From: Cyprinodon diabolis | Taxonomy: Eukaryota > Chordata > Actinopteri > Cyprinodontiformes > Cyprinodontidae | Reading direction: 5' to 3' | Length of the DNA stretch: 64,000 nucleotides | Assembly (NCBI GenBank): GCA_030533445.1 | Contig: CM060064.1 | Span: 45,689,787-45,753,786 of the forward strand | Part shown: piece after piece, positions 55,001 to 64,000 of the stretch | How positions within the stretch are numbered: the stretch's first letter is position 1 | How the letters are laid out: every line of letters starts with the position of its first letter | The notes under the pieces: generated by a model | The model's database searches: none | What the model was told of the DNA's origin: nothing | Seen by the model: the letters and a program-made list of their open reading frames with translations, nothing else | Translations under genes and position numbers: made by a program

Positions 55001-58000
55001 TTAGGAAATTCTTGTTTACAGCAGCAGCAAGGTTATAGAAAAAAATGGTCACACAAATGTGGACCTTAGAAAAAATGTATTAGAATAACATAATAGTGAA
55101 GATTTAAAAGAAAAACAATAGAATACTGTACTGTAAGATATTTTTATACTATGAAAACTGTTCACCTGGAGAATAAACAACCAATATTCAGCTGTGGAGA
55201 TTTTTAAAGTATTGGATATTTGAAAATAGCAGCAACATCAGAGATGTGCAAAATGACAGCAGCAGGTTATTTAACCGACTAAGACAGAAATTGTGCAAAA
55301 TCAGCCTGAATGTAGCAACCTATTGAGGTTGGCGGGAACAGTGATGGTTGTAAAGTCTTCCAGCTGCTGAGAGGAAGGATCTGTGATGACGCTGCCTGGC
55401 GCTTAAAGGTCAGTCGGCCGATGAACCCAGAAGAAAACACGATGAAGCTTTCCTTTATATCTAAGGGTTTGCAGACAGGAGAAGGTCCTCATTTGAGTCG
55501 ATCAAACAATGACAGGGGTTCACTTAAGGATTTTTACCACTTGCCTGAAGGGCAAGTGACTTTCACATTTCATTTGCCCAGAAACAATTTTTACTTGTCC
55601 AGTATAAAAATCCTTAACGTCAACCCCTGCCAAAAGAAATATTCCTAAAAAGTTATGAACCAACCACTGGACTTTGTTTCCAAGTTTGAAGATGTTTCTC
55701 CATCCAGGAAGCTTTTTGAAATGACTATGACCTGGATGACTGAGAATCTTCACCAAAATAAATCGTTTTTCAACACGATGCAAAGTTAAATTTGACACTA
55801 TTGAAAATGAAGTCTGAGGAAGTTATCATCCAGAATTGTAGAAACATGTTCCCTTAATAGGGTAGTGCAGTAAAGCTTCTGTCCTTAACATTTTCACCTG
55901 CATTACTTTTACTTTTATAGTTGAAGTAGTTTTAAAAATTTTACTTTTACACTTTTACTGTTGTAAAAAATTGGTACAGTAGTAGCCAATCAAAATGTCC
56001 CCACTTTCCTTGGCTGGTCCCCTACAGTTCCTTTATAAACATCAATCTTTGTACTAAAATATTCTTTCATGATTTGTGGACATTAAGATCTAAGGAGAAG
56101 CTTCATCTCCTGGTCAGGACCTGTAATTCAGTGAAAGGTTGGAGTCAGAGTAAAAAAATATGGAAGAGGGGGTGACTCAAGTGGCTGGAAGTTGGAGGGG
56201 ATTTCGCTGGGAGTTGCGGGGAAGTGGGCTGCCATTCGGCTGCCTTCCGGCTGCCATTCGGCTGCCTTCTGGCTGCCTTCCGGCTGCCATTCGGCTGCCA
56301 TTCGGCTGCCTTTCGGCTGCCTTCCGGCTGCCATTCGGCTGCCATTCGGCTGCCTTTCGGCTGCCTTCCATTCGGCTGCCTTTCGGCTGCCATTCGGCTG
56401 CCTTTCGGCTGCCTTTCGGCTGCCATTCGGCTGCCTTCCGGCTGCCTTTCGGCTGCCTTTCGGGTACCATTCGGCTGCCATTCGGCTGCCATTCGGCTGC
56501 CTTCCGGCTGCCTTCCGGCTGCCTTTCGGCTGCCTTCCGGCTGCCTTCCGGCTGCCATTCGGCTGCCTTTCGGCTGCCATTCGGCTGCCATTCGGCTGCC
56601 TTCCGGCTGCCATTCGGCTGCCATTCGGCTGCCTTTCGGCTGCCTTCCGGCTGCCATTCGGCTGCCTTTCGGCTGCCTTTCGGCTGCCTTCCGGCTGCCT
56701 TCCGGCTGCCTTCCGGCTGCCTTTCGGCTGCCTTTCGGCTGCCTTCCGGCTGCCTTCCGGCTGCCTTTCGGCTGCCATTCGGCTGCCATTCGGCTGCCTT
56801 CCGGCTGCCATTCGGCTGCCTTTCGGCTGCCTTCCGGCTGCCATTCGGCTGCCATTCGGCTGCCATTCGGCTGCCTTTCGGCTGCCTTTCGGCTGCCTTT
56901 CGGCTGCCTTTCGGCTGCCTTCCGGCTGCCTTTCGGCTTCCATTCGGCTGCCTTCCGGCTGCCTTCCGGCTGCCATTCGGCTGCCTTTCGGCTGCCTTCC
57001 GGCTGCCATTCGGCTGCCTTCCGGCTGCCATTCGGCTGCCTTTCGGCCAACTTTCGGCTGCCTTTCGGCTGCCTTCCGGCTGCCTTTCGGCTTCCATTCG
57101 GCTGCCTTCCGGCTGCCTTCCGGCTGCCTTCCGGCTGCCTTTCGGCTGCCTTTCGGCTGCCTTTCGGCTGCCTTCCGGCTGCCATTCGGCTGCCATCCGG
57201 CTGCCTTCCGGCTGGGAAGGGCCATTTTGAATAGGTGCTAGTGTACTCTAAATTCTATAAATGTTTTCAAACAATAGGAGTATGGTTAGGGTTGGGTATC
57301 TTCGCCAAAGTCCTGAATCGATTCGATTTATCGATTTATTTTTTTCCTGTCACATTAAACACAAAGTGCAAACTTGTAAATCAGACAGTTTAAACTCGAA
57401 GTGTGAACAAAACTGTCTCAAAAGTGCAAAGTTGTTTGTGAAAAGTGAAAAAGTGAAGCCTCACTGGAGCAAGCAGACGTGACACAGCAGACATGCATGA
57501 GCTGCATTATCTTCGCTGCACAATCCATATTTGCAGCGTTGTCTGTAACAACTACAGGGTGTTTTCTGGTCAGCTCCCATTTGTTAATGTTTTCAGTCGA
57601 CCTATTGGCTATATTTGCTGCTGTCTGGCTTGAAGTCATCTTTAGTGCATCTTTCCTGCTCATTTGAAAGTGAACGTCACGCGCGTCACTATAAAACTAA
57701 TCGATCTCATTCCCTAGACATCGATTTTGCAAAAGTGTAAAGGAATCGATTAATAATTAGGGTATTCCGGTATTTTACGGTATTTTATCACAGCAATTCT
57801 GTCTCTGTCTTTTGTTTCATAAACTGTACATTCTATAAAGCTACTTCCTGCAGCAAAATAAATAAAATGCATTCACAAAACCCAGGTGTGCCCTTATACA
57901 TAGAATAGACAGTTACTTTCTATTGTATAAAGGCACACCTGACATTTATAAAATAATGCAGTTTCTGTAATTTTAGCCGATGTGTTTTTTTGTCATTGTG

Positions 58001-59702
58001 TTATGATTGAATAAATGTTCCTGTTGGAAGAGAAGATGTGTATTGAATAATTATTTGATTTTATTAGACATAGTGTGTTGTGTTAGTGTATTATTGTATT
58101 TTGTAAATTAGCTTTGGAGTTTAGTTTACAATGTGTGAATTTGAACATGAAATTAAACGTTTCGTCAGTTGTGTGTTTTAGGCGTTTGGTGCGTTAAGAG
58201 TTTAAGGAAACCTGTTAAATGTATAGAAAACTCTGTCATAGCAATAAAAAAACCTGTAATGTTTCTATTCAATTCAGTTTATTTCTCTAGCTCCAATTCA
58301 CATCATGTCATCTCAGGGAACTTTCCAGTTCACCAGATCATCCAGTCAGATTGATTCAAAGTTTTCTATCTAAGGAAAACCAGTCGATATCATCGACTCA
58401 TTGACTCTTCAGCAATCCCTCACACTAAGCATGCTTGTAGTGACAGTTGTTACGTCTTTTGGCTGAGTCTAGGGGTGTAAGGGACCAACATAAATGTAGA
58501 CAGTGAATGAAGGAGTCAAAAGGGCATTTAAAGGTTTTCTTGTGAATACATTATGGTAAAAGCTTAAGGGAGAGCCCAGGACAAAATAACAAACAAAACA
58601 ACCCTAAAGAAAAAAAGAAAAGTGGACTTACCTAACTCAGTATGAAACCAAAATATACAAACCTACAAAATAACCTACATAACCAACACATAAACCGGAG
58701 AAAACTGGGGTTAAATCATCCAAACAGGTCTACCTAACAGCCCATTAGATTGAACAAGGATCACAGAGGTGTATGGCAGACAAATGGCTCAGAGGCCCTG
58801 AAGTACTGCTTCACAGGCCTTAAATAGTCTTCAGGTGATCTTGATTGGACTGAGACTCAGAAAGCAGCAGCCAGTCTTAAAGTCGGAGCCTAAAACAGAG
58901 CAAGTTGTTAATTGGATGCAAAAACAAAGACGTCCAACTTGGGGATGTAACACAGTGAAGAGGAAAAACTCCCTTCTACTAAAGTATTAAACATTAATAC
59001 TTATGACAGCTCTGCTAGGAACCGGCTGGACTGTTGAACCTGTTCAGGATCTGATTGATTGTATTTCTGTGCATAATGGGATCTGCTGTCTTTCGTAAAC
59101 ATCGAATAAACTGAATTTGCTGTAAAATCACACAGGTTATGGAGTCAAAATGTTGCATTTGCTCATTTAATTTCATAAAACACTTAGTTATGGGCTAAAC
59201 CACATATCAGGTGTCCCCCCCACCCACCCGACCTCGCCCAGGGAGAGCTGGTCTCCAGGTGTTTGCTCAGCCCCTCCCTCCGCTCTCCTCTTTGTTCCCC
59301 ACATAGACAGGAACCTAAAACCAGGTCTGAGTGTCTGATGAAACAAAAGTTCACCTGTTCCCTCGCTCCATTTCTCATAGCTGTGGTCACACCGCTGATC
59401 CAACGCCGCCAGACTGCATCAAATGGTGTCTGATTGTTGGAGCTAAATGGTAGCAGTGACTTTAAACCGGCACGACAACAGAAACAGAAACATCGCTGAC
59501 AGCTTTTAAACGTTTATTTTAATTCTCTCTTTGCTTCAGAACAAGGAGAAGGAGCGCCTGAAGGAGCGCGAGAAGGAGACGAGAGAGCGGGAGGCGCGTT
59601 CCAGCAGCGGTCACCTCTTCACCTCGCTGAGCGTGTCGGCTACCACGCTCTGCTCGTCCTGCAACAAGAGCATCACAGCCAAGGAGGCGTTGAGCTGTCC
59701 AG
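48961..59702 (+). CDS. arhgef2: Rho guanine nucleotide exchange factor 2 (GEF-H1), first two coding exons
   Basis: ARHGEF2 is a microtubule-associated exchange factor that activates RhoA. Only 20 + 54 codons are in the window: exons 48961-49020 and 59540-59702, joined in phase 0. The second exon is the identifying one: [20 protein letters not shown] and [11 protein letters not shown] match human [20 protein letters not shown] and [11 protein letters not shown], the start of the C1 (phorbol-ester-type) zinc finger. Before it is a basic/acidic helix, [16 protein letters not shown], as in human KTREKEKMKEAKDA. The remaining C1 residues and the DH and PH domains lie beyond 64000. Intron 1 is 10.5 kb and holds two minisatellites and several transposons. 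An alternative first exon cannot be excluded. Confidence 0.93.
49021..50079. other. arhgef2 intron 1, 5' part
   Basis: GC-rich, CpG-containing to about 49590 (GCGCGC clusters), then ordinary intron. Open frames here have no domains. Confidence 0.45.
50080..51497. repeat. 21-bp minisatellite in arhgef2 intron 1
   Basis: About 65-70 units of ACTGATCCCAGACCAGTATA plus G, mostly 21 bp with 20-22-bp variants in the first part (50080-50820) and very regular 21-bp units afterwards, alternating GTGTAG and GTATAG. Open frames up to 330 codons on the minus strand follow from the period. A 215-bp MITE interrupts the end and the array resumes at 51713-51770. Confidence 0.96.
51498..51712. mobile_element. 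hAT-type MITE inserted in the minisatellite, TSD GTGTAGAC
   Basis: 215 bp. Inverted ends CAGGGGTGCTCAAGTCCA continue to match over about 40 bp. Flanked by GTGTAGAC (51490-51497 and 51713-51720), which is itself part of the 21-bp unit. No coding sequence. Confidence 0.93.
51713..51770. repeat. 21-bp minisatellite, remainder after the MITE
   Basis: Two to three diverged units following the insertion. Confidence 0.85.
51771..54225. other. arhgef2 intron 1: no exon recognised
   Basis: 52575-52715 resembles a dispersed fish repeat (GCATACCCCAGGGCAG, CAGTCTATGGGCGAAAGGCG). A short TA tract is at about 52425. A 169-codon minus-strand frame (52719-53228) has no domain. Confidence 0.45.
54226..54472 (-). 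mobile_element. dispersed LINE 3'-end-like repeat, family A copy 3
   Basis: Inverse of the other family A copies (AGTTTTCTATCTAAGGAAAA, GGAGAGGAAAAACTCCCTTT). Internally deleted: AGGCTC joins directly to GAGCTCCGAGCCAGC. Confidence 0.8.
54473..55512. other. arhgef2 intron 1: nothing recognised
   Basis: AT-rich intron without an identified exon or repeat. Confidence 0.4.
55513..55629. mobile_element. 117-bp MITE with inverted ends
   Basis: Ends CAGGGGTTCACTTAAGGATT and the inverse of CAGGGGTTGACGTTAAGGAT. The interior holds ACTTGCC..GGGCAAGTG, a further hairpin. The 8-bp flanks do not match, so the target duplication has decayed or is of another size. Confidence 0.6.
55630..56228. other. arhgef2 intron 1: fragment of foldback repeat
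   Basis: 55665-55740 (GACTTTGTTTCCAAGTTTGA, CATCCAGGAAGCTTTTTGA) is the arm sequence also found at 31515 and 32190. Otherwise nothing. Confidence 0.5.
56229..57211. repeat. 11-bp minisatellite, about 89 copies
   Basis: Unit GGCTGCCWTTC/GGCTGCCTTCC (CATTC, CTTTC and CTTCC variants). Eleven bases are not a multiple of three, yet all frames stay largely open because no frame of the unit makes a stop, so overlapping frames of 336-365 codons appear on both strands. Not coding. A few units are altered (GGGTACC, GGCTTCC, GGCCAAC). Confidence 0.97.
57288..57790 (-). mobile_element. hAT transposase relic
   Basis: The plus-strand start GGTTGGGTATCTTCGCC followed by ATCGATTCGATTTATCGATT is a hAT-type terminus; 57690-57770 has further ATCGAT repeats. 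On the minus strand 57478-57600 encodes [20 protein letters not shown], the TDNAxN motif of ZBED-type hAT transposases. Truncated, with no matching far terminus. Confidence 0.75.
57480..57663 (-). pseudogene. hAT (ZBED-like) transposase fragment
   Basis: Encodes [20 protein letters not shown], then [20 protein letters not shown] and HVCC, where intact proteins continue CFAHTLNL. TDNA carries a catalytic aspartate of the hAT family. Only about 55 codons remain. Confidence 0.75.
57791..58265. other. arhgef2 intron 1: nothing recognised
   Basis: AT-rich; includes the imperfect palindromic pair CAGGTGTGCCCTTATACA and TATAAAGGCACACCTG (57880-57945). Confidence 0.4.
58266..58447 (-). mobile_element. 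dispersed repeat family A copy 4, interrupted
   Basis: Inverse copy. It breaks at GCTTGTAGTGACAGT and resumes at 58953 with CAGTGAAGAGGAAAAACTCC, so the 505-bp insertion between is younger. Confidence 0.85.
58448..58952. mobile_element. candidate solo LTR, 4-bp target duplication CAGT
   Basis: 505 bp beginning TGTTAC and ending GTAACA, the TG...CA termini of long terminal repeats. Flanking CAGT is duplicated (58444-58447 and 58953-58956); without the insert the family A repeat is continuous. No coding sequence or second LTR, hence a solo LTR. The superfamily is undetermined. Confidence 0.65.
58957..59539. other. arhgef2 intron 1, 3' end
   Basis: A few bases of family A, then ordinary intron to the TTTGCTTCAG acceptor. 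Nothing else recognised. Confidence 0.45.
59540..59702 (+). CDS. arhgef2: arhgef2 coding exon 2, start of C1 zinc finger
   Basis: 163 bp. Acceptor TTTGCTTCAG|AAC, donor CCAG|GTAAGC. Encodes a charged helix, then [20 protein letters not shown] and [12 protein letters not shown]. The HLF histidine, C-x2-C and the following cysteine are zinc ligands of the C1 fold. One base is left over for exon 3, which is not in the window. Confidence 0.95.
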
Positions 59703-60214
59703 GTAAGCACACCTGAGCCTGCTATTATCCTCAGAGTGAGAACAACGTTTAATAGTAAATCAGAAGCAGAATATGGTATGGTTTTTTACTTTTACTGTAA
59801 CAATAATACAGGAGAGCAGGATAACATTCAATAAAGCAACAAATCTAAGGTGAGGATTCAATGTAGGGTGGGTTGCTGGTCCTCCTCTTTTTATTAGGCC
59901 TGGGTTTTAATCCAGGTGAGTCAGGTTTAGGTTAGGACAGGTGTAAGGCCGCAGGAAGAGCTGAAAAAGAATGAAAGTTAAAGGAATCTCTTCAGTAAGT
60001 CTACCAGGACCATTTCTCTTATTCCATCATCAAACTAAGGATATTTAGTTGGGGCTCTTTTTCTTTATTGCTAACGATGAGTATTAGGACTCATGGAGCT
60101 TTCACACCAAACGCATTCCAGCAATTAATTCGCCCGACTCGAGTGCCATCTATCGCCCGACATATAAACATGGAGGATGACAAGGTTAGTCCTGTCGCCT
60201 TACAGCATCGTCCA
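59703..60214. other. arhgef2 intron 2: nothing recognised
   Basis: Intron sequence without identifiable features. Confidence 0.4.
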
Positions 60215-60600
60215 GTAATTTCAATTCAGTTTATTTCTATAGCGCAAATTCACATCATGTCATCTCAAGGTACTTTCCAGTTCACCAGATCATCCAGTCA
60301 GATTGATTCAAAGTTTTCTATCAAAGGAAAACCAGTTGATTGCATCGACTTATTGACTCTTCAGCACACTAAGCATGCTTGTAGCGACAGTGGAAAGGAA
60401 AAACTCCCTTTTAACAGGAAGAAACATCAAGCAGAACCAGGCTCAGTGTGAGTGAGAATGATGAAAGGGGTCCCTATGTCCTCCAGCAGTCTAAGCCTAT
60501 AGCAGCAGAACTATACAGATAGCTCAGGATAACCTGAGCCACTCTAACTAGAAGCTTTATTAAAAAGGAAAGTTTTAAGCCTAGCCTTAAAAGTAGACTG
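60215..60600 (-). mobile_element. dispersed repeat family A copy 5, longest
   Basis: Inverse copy that extends past the common part into CCTCCAGCAGTCTAAGCC, ATAGCTCAGGATAACCTGAG and AAAGTTTTAAGCCTAGCCTT, internal LINE sequence widely seen in percomorphs. Confidence 0.8.
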
Positions 60601-60865
60601 GGTGTCTGCCTCACGGACAGTAGAGGAAGCTTCTACCTACTGCTGGCCAGTTTCAACACAACATGGCCGACCTGGATTTATTGAGCGAGTAGCTGTGCTT
60701 TATTCAACAAGAAAAGCAGAGCATTGGCGGCGGCGTCCACCAGATCCTCCAGGGAAGCTCCCAGTTAAGCCAGTCCAGAAGTCACATACTATGGCGGAGT
60801 GTTTGTGCCAAAATTAGACCACTGTCTACGTAGCATGAGCTACGGCTTGATCGTGGTAATTTCCT

Positions 60866-60950
60866 GTGGTGCGTAACGCCTGGTTAACAGAGCTACCCAA
60901 CATCACAGGACTCCACCAGGGTTACCCTCTATCACCCGTCCTGTTTTTGT
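60866..60950 (+). mobile_element. non-LTR retrotransposon reverse transcriptase fragment
   Basis: Encodes TELPNITGLHQGYPLSPVLF, resembling GVRQGCPLSPLLF of LINE reverse transcriptases. The frame then runs into T-rich unrelated sequence. Possibly the same element as the C-terminal remnant at 61988-62505, separated by later insertions. Confidence 0.6.
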
Positions 60951-61236
60951 TTTTTGTTTTTATTAGGACAATGCACATTCATCAACATGTCAGCATAAAG
61001 CATCAATGTAAATATGCCAGAATTAGCACAACAGCTAATTTGCATCCGCTGTCCTAAGGCAGGTAAAAACAGTGACATTAAACAAGACACTACAGGAGAG
61101 AACAGAGTGGACACAAACAGATAAGATGCCAATAACATAAAATCACAATAAAATGAGGTTAACAGGCCCATGGAAGCAAATCAATTTACCTGTGAACACG
61201 TCTGGTTACCAATGTTTCAGGGAGAATTTAATTTGC
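60951..61236. other. unidentified insert in the LINE relic
   Basis: Starts with a T-rich run (TTTTTGTTTTTTGTTTTTAT) and may be a short retroposed sequence in minus orientation. No target duplication found. Confidence 0.4.
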
Positions 61237-61987
61237 TCTTCTTTCAGTGAAGAAATACTCTGTAATTCCGAGAAAACTTGCTCGATAGCCACGCTAACGC
61301 TAGTTTCATCGGCTGAAGCCGCCATGTTCTTTAGACTGAACTGTCGTGCTTCTCGTTGCGTCACACCTCAACCCGCCTCAAAGCCGACGCTGATTGGACG
61401 TTCGTTTGGTGAACAGCTCCAAATTTTCTTCTTCTTTTTTTTTTTTTTTTTTTTTTACAGTGTCTTCTGGCAATGTGGCAATAAGAATAATTGTCTTGAT
61501 GCCAAAAAGAGCCCAACAGATTTTACTTGCACAAATGTAGCAGTATGGCAATTGCCATATAGCTCCACTTTTTTCATGCATACAAATTGCTTTATTATGA
61601 TTATGCAGGGAGTTTTACAGTTTATATGGACACTGCAATGTAAATAGAACAGAAAAACAGAAGAAGAAAAGGAAAAAAGAAAGAAAAGATGAAAGAAAGA
61701 AGAGAAAGGAGACAATGACAAAACATTTTCAGTCTGCTTCATCACCTGTAACGAGATGAAAAAAGAACAGCACAACCGAAAGACACGGTACGAGATATGC
61801 AATAAATCAACACCTTGAAACTATCGCTAAAGTAATATTATTAAGTCTGACATGTACTCTGTGTTTCCTGAAGATACGGATGTGGGCTTTCTGTATGGAT
61901 CCATATTTTCTTCAACGGAGAGTCTCCAGACTGATTAGCGAATGAAACCTTGAAAGCTCGTGAGATCAGGATGGTCTCACGAGGCTA
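61237..61987 (-). mobile_element. second copy of the hairpin-ended helicase element, interrupted
   Basis: Inverse relative of 12045-12589. The outer end has the perfect hairpin CTCGTGAGA..TCTCACGAG and terminal GGCTA (61987). The copy lacks the other end, diverging after the SSLKEE codons. A 473-bp insert splits it at 61432-61904. Confidence 0.8.
61432..61904 (-). mobile_element. poly(A) retroinsertion with 9-bp TSD ATTTTCTTC
   Basis: Flanked by ATTTTCTTC (61423-61431 and 61905-61913), which is single in the copy at 12045-12589. On the minus strand it ends in a long A run (61433-61455 in plus-strand T's), so it arrived by LINE-driven reverse transcription. It resembles an mRNA 3' end or a truncated LINE; no coding sequence is recognised, and an AATAAA-like AATAAAGC lies on the minus strand. 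Confidence 0.8.
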
Positions 61988-62505
61988 GTTGCTGCTGTGA
62001 TGTAGACGCTGAACCGGTCTGTTGTGGTGAAAAGAGAGCTGAGAAAAATTATAAAGCTCTGATTTACCATTAGGTCTACGTTCATTTATGGTCATGAAAT
62101 CTGGAACATGACTGAAAGAAGGAGATCCTGGATACAAGCGGCTAAAATGAGCTTCTTCTACAGGCTGGCTGGGCTCTTTCTTAGAGAGACGGAGGAGCAT
62201 CAGGAAGAGGCTCAGAGTAGAGCTACTTCTCCTCCACATCAAAAGGAGTCAGCTGAGGAGGATCAGACATCTTTTTCAGGTGTCTCCCTAGAGAGGTGTT
62301 CCTGGCACGTCCCACCAGAAGGAAGTCCAGGGGACAACCCAGGACAGGCGGGAGGGACTGTCTCTGCTGGCCTGGGATCGCCTCAGACTTCCCCCAGCAG
62401 AGCTGGAGGAGGAGTCTGGATAGAGGGTCTTGGAGTCTCTGCCCACCCCATCCTGGATGAAGCGGGAGATGAAGAGCACGACTACGTCACTACTACATCC
62501 AGTCC
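61988..62505 (+). pseudogene. non-LTR retrotransposon ORF2 C-terminal relic
   Basis: Encodes MTERRRSWIQAAKMSFFYRL-AGLFLRET, the well-known C-terminal region of a fish LINE. It then continues in other frames with LLLHIKRSQLRR, RHLFQVSP and GQPRTGGRD, so at least two frameshifts are present. The 133-codon frame at 62108-62509 is a chance product of these shifts, not a gene. Confidence 0.8.
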
Positions 62506-63399
62506 CTGATTGGTTGTTGTGACAATTGTCGCTTTGCATCCTCTGCTGTAATCCCCAAAACTGTCCCTCTCACATCACTTTGCGTCGCATCGCTCCTGAA
62601 CGCGCCTCTACAGCCGCTCCCCAGAAACAGTTTTGGTGTGAACACACCTAAAGATGCGAGTCTAGTCTGGTTTACTGTTAAGGTTGGTCTGCGCTGGTAA
62701 TTGATGGATTCAGTTGTTTTTTTTGAGTTGGTTCCTCAATGATGAGTTTGGCTAGTTTGATTATTTGAATATGATCTGCAGTTGATGTATCGAAAACACA
62801 CCGAATACAAGAGGTTTGCAAACATTGTCTGCTAAACAGGAAACAAAAATCAACGGCAATTTCTTTGAAGATCCGCTCTCTGCTTTCAAACATGTTTTTC
62901 ACCTTTTTTAAGACCCTGAACCTTCTGAAGATCAGGCCCTGAGAGTTTGCAGCAGATAGTTATACACAAAGATCCTTTTGTCGGTTATTATTAGACATGA
63001 ACCGATTCACTCTCAGCCCAAGGAGCGCACTGGTGAAAAGAAATCCCCTTCTAATCTAATCTTAACAGTTAATTTAATTAATCTCCGAGCCCTGAGACAG
63101 TGTGAAGTCTCAATGGGTAGAAACATTAACTTATATGTGAGACGCAGAGATAGACAGATGGTGTGTTAATCCAGCCTCACCGCAAACAGTGGACCCCCAG
63201 ATTAACTCCCCCCTCCCACCGCTCCCCAACATGTACTTGTGTACTTAAATACACTGCAGTTAATCAGAGCCAAAACGGAGCCAATACACAGCATACAATG
63301 ACAATAATTAACAGTTTTTACCACCCAAGCATTACATTTTATAGTTTCAGCACCATATTTGACGTCTACTCTTCTTCCTTACAAACTTAACACAAAAAT
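62506..63399. other. arhgef2 intron 2: nothing recognised
   Basis: AT-rich intron. No arhgef2 exon 3 (expected to encode the rest of the C1 finger) is visible. Confidence 0.45.
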
Positions 63400-63458
63400 G
63401 CACCTGAAATTGCAGGTCTATTTAATGTAATCCAAAAAAATTAGGTTGTAATACTTGT

Positions 63459-63644
63459 TTACTTGAGTAAATCTTTGACAGGACCCCAGCGTTGGCTGAA
63501 AGTGTCTTTTTGAAGTCTTAACAAGTATGTTTTCTTTTCCATTTGGTATAATTCCCTTACAATTTGGACCCATGAGTTGTAGGAAGGCGACTCTGGTTGC
63601 TTCAGCTTAATTGTGATGTATTTTAGGGCCGCTGTAAAAAGCAT
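63459..63644 (-). pseudogene. L1-type LINE ORF2 C-terminal fragment
   Basis: Encodes YNSWVQIVRELYQMEKKTYL followed by LRLQKDTFSQRWGPVKDLLK, resembling the C-terminal end of L1/Tx1-type ORF2 proteins in fish. About 60 codons; the upstream part is missing. Confidence 0.6.
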
Positions 63645-63650
63645 TTAAGA

Positions 63651-64000
63651 TAGGGACGCACGATATTGGGATTTTGGCCGATATCCGATATGCCGATATT
63701 CTAAAACTCATGTAGCCGATAACCGATATCGATACTGATGTTAAAGCTGGACAAAAATAAGTAGTCATTGAAAATAGCAGTTTTGTTATCCATTTCTGAC
63801 ACTTTGAAAAATAATATACTCAAATATATTTTCACATGCTGATATCAAATTGATTTTTAAAAACGCGGTATCGATGTATTTTACTTTCAAAATCTCGTGA
63901 AATTTCATCGTTCTGTTACAAACTCTCGTGATATTTTGCAAATTCTTGTGAGATTTTGTTAGTAAAATAGATCGATACCGCGTCAATATATCAACATATA
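63651..64000. mobile_element. hAT-like element, left end, runs off the window
   Basis: Starts TAGGGACGCACGATATTGGG, then CCGATATCCGATATGCCGAT and CCGATAACCGATATCGATAC, the dyad-rich terminus of a common fish hAT family. Inner repeats of CTCGTGA(A/T)ATTT and GCGGTATCGAT follow. The right end is outside. Confidence 0.7.

Noticed and set aside
56128..57241. Six overlapping frames of 336-365 codons
   Set aside because: All arise from the 11-bp repeat, which has no stop in any frame.
62108..62509. 133-codon frame as a host gene
   Set aside because: Its first third is a known fish LINE C-terminus and the remaining LINE motifs continue in other frames.

Overview
The window is vertebrate nuclear DNA, almost certainly from a percomorph teleost fish. 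It has spliced genes with GT-AG introns, fish-type hAT, Tc1/mariner, L2-like and tRNA-SINE repeats, and several long minisatellites. Most of the sequence is intron or transposon-derived. I could not assign a species. Gene names rest on recalled human protein sequences, not on a database search.

Three host genes are supported. (1) gon4l lies on the minus strand. I reconstruct 18 coding exons between 28338 and 7634, giving 692 in-phase codons with matching splice phases. This is the N-terminal part only; the rest lies left of position 1, beyond a 7 kb satellite array. (2) tmem79 is on the minus strand and complete, with four coding exons from 35372 to 30820 and a predicted 404 residues. (3) arhgef2 is on the plus strand. 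Its first coding exon (48961-49020) sits behind a GC-rich, CCAAT-box promoter, and its second (59540-59702) opens the C1 zinc finger; the rest lies right of 64000. tmem79 and gon4l are head-to-tail, and arhgef2 is divergent from tmem79. Human GON4L, ARHGEF2 and TMEM79 all lie in 1q22, so the grouping looks like conserved synteny.

Layout: 1-7024 is a 63-bp satellite with a ~2.2 kb higher-order repeat. 7.0-28.3 kb is gon4l, with introns full of transposons. These include an apparently intact Tc1-like element inside a 39-bp minisatellite, a nested pair of hAT elements, and a helicase-gene remnant in an element with hairpin ends. 28.3-30.8 kb is the gon4l upstream region. 30.8-35.4 kb is tmem79, with a 24-bp minisatellite of about 70 copies in an intron. 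35.4-48.7 kb is mainly transposons. 48.7-64 kb is arhgef2, whose first intron holds a 21-bp and an 11-bp minisatellite. The long open frames in these arrays are not genes.

I found no new defence or metabolic system. The points most worth checking are the hairpin-ended helicase element with a 9-bp target duplication, the higher-order satellite inside gon4l, the hAT element whose two long inverted arms carry the same small open frame, and the CU-rich array next to the tmem79 splice donor.
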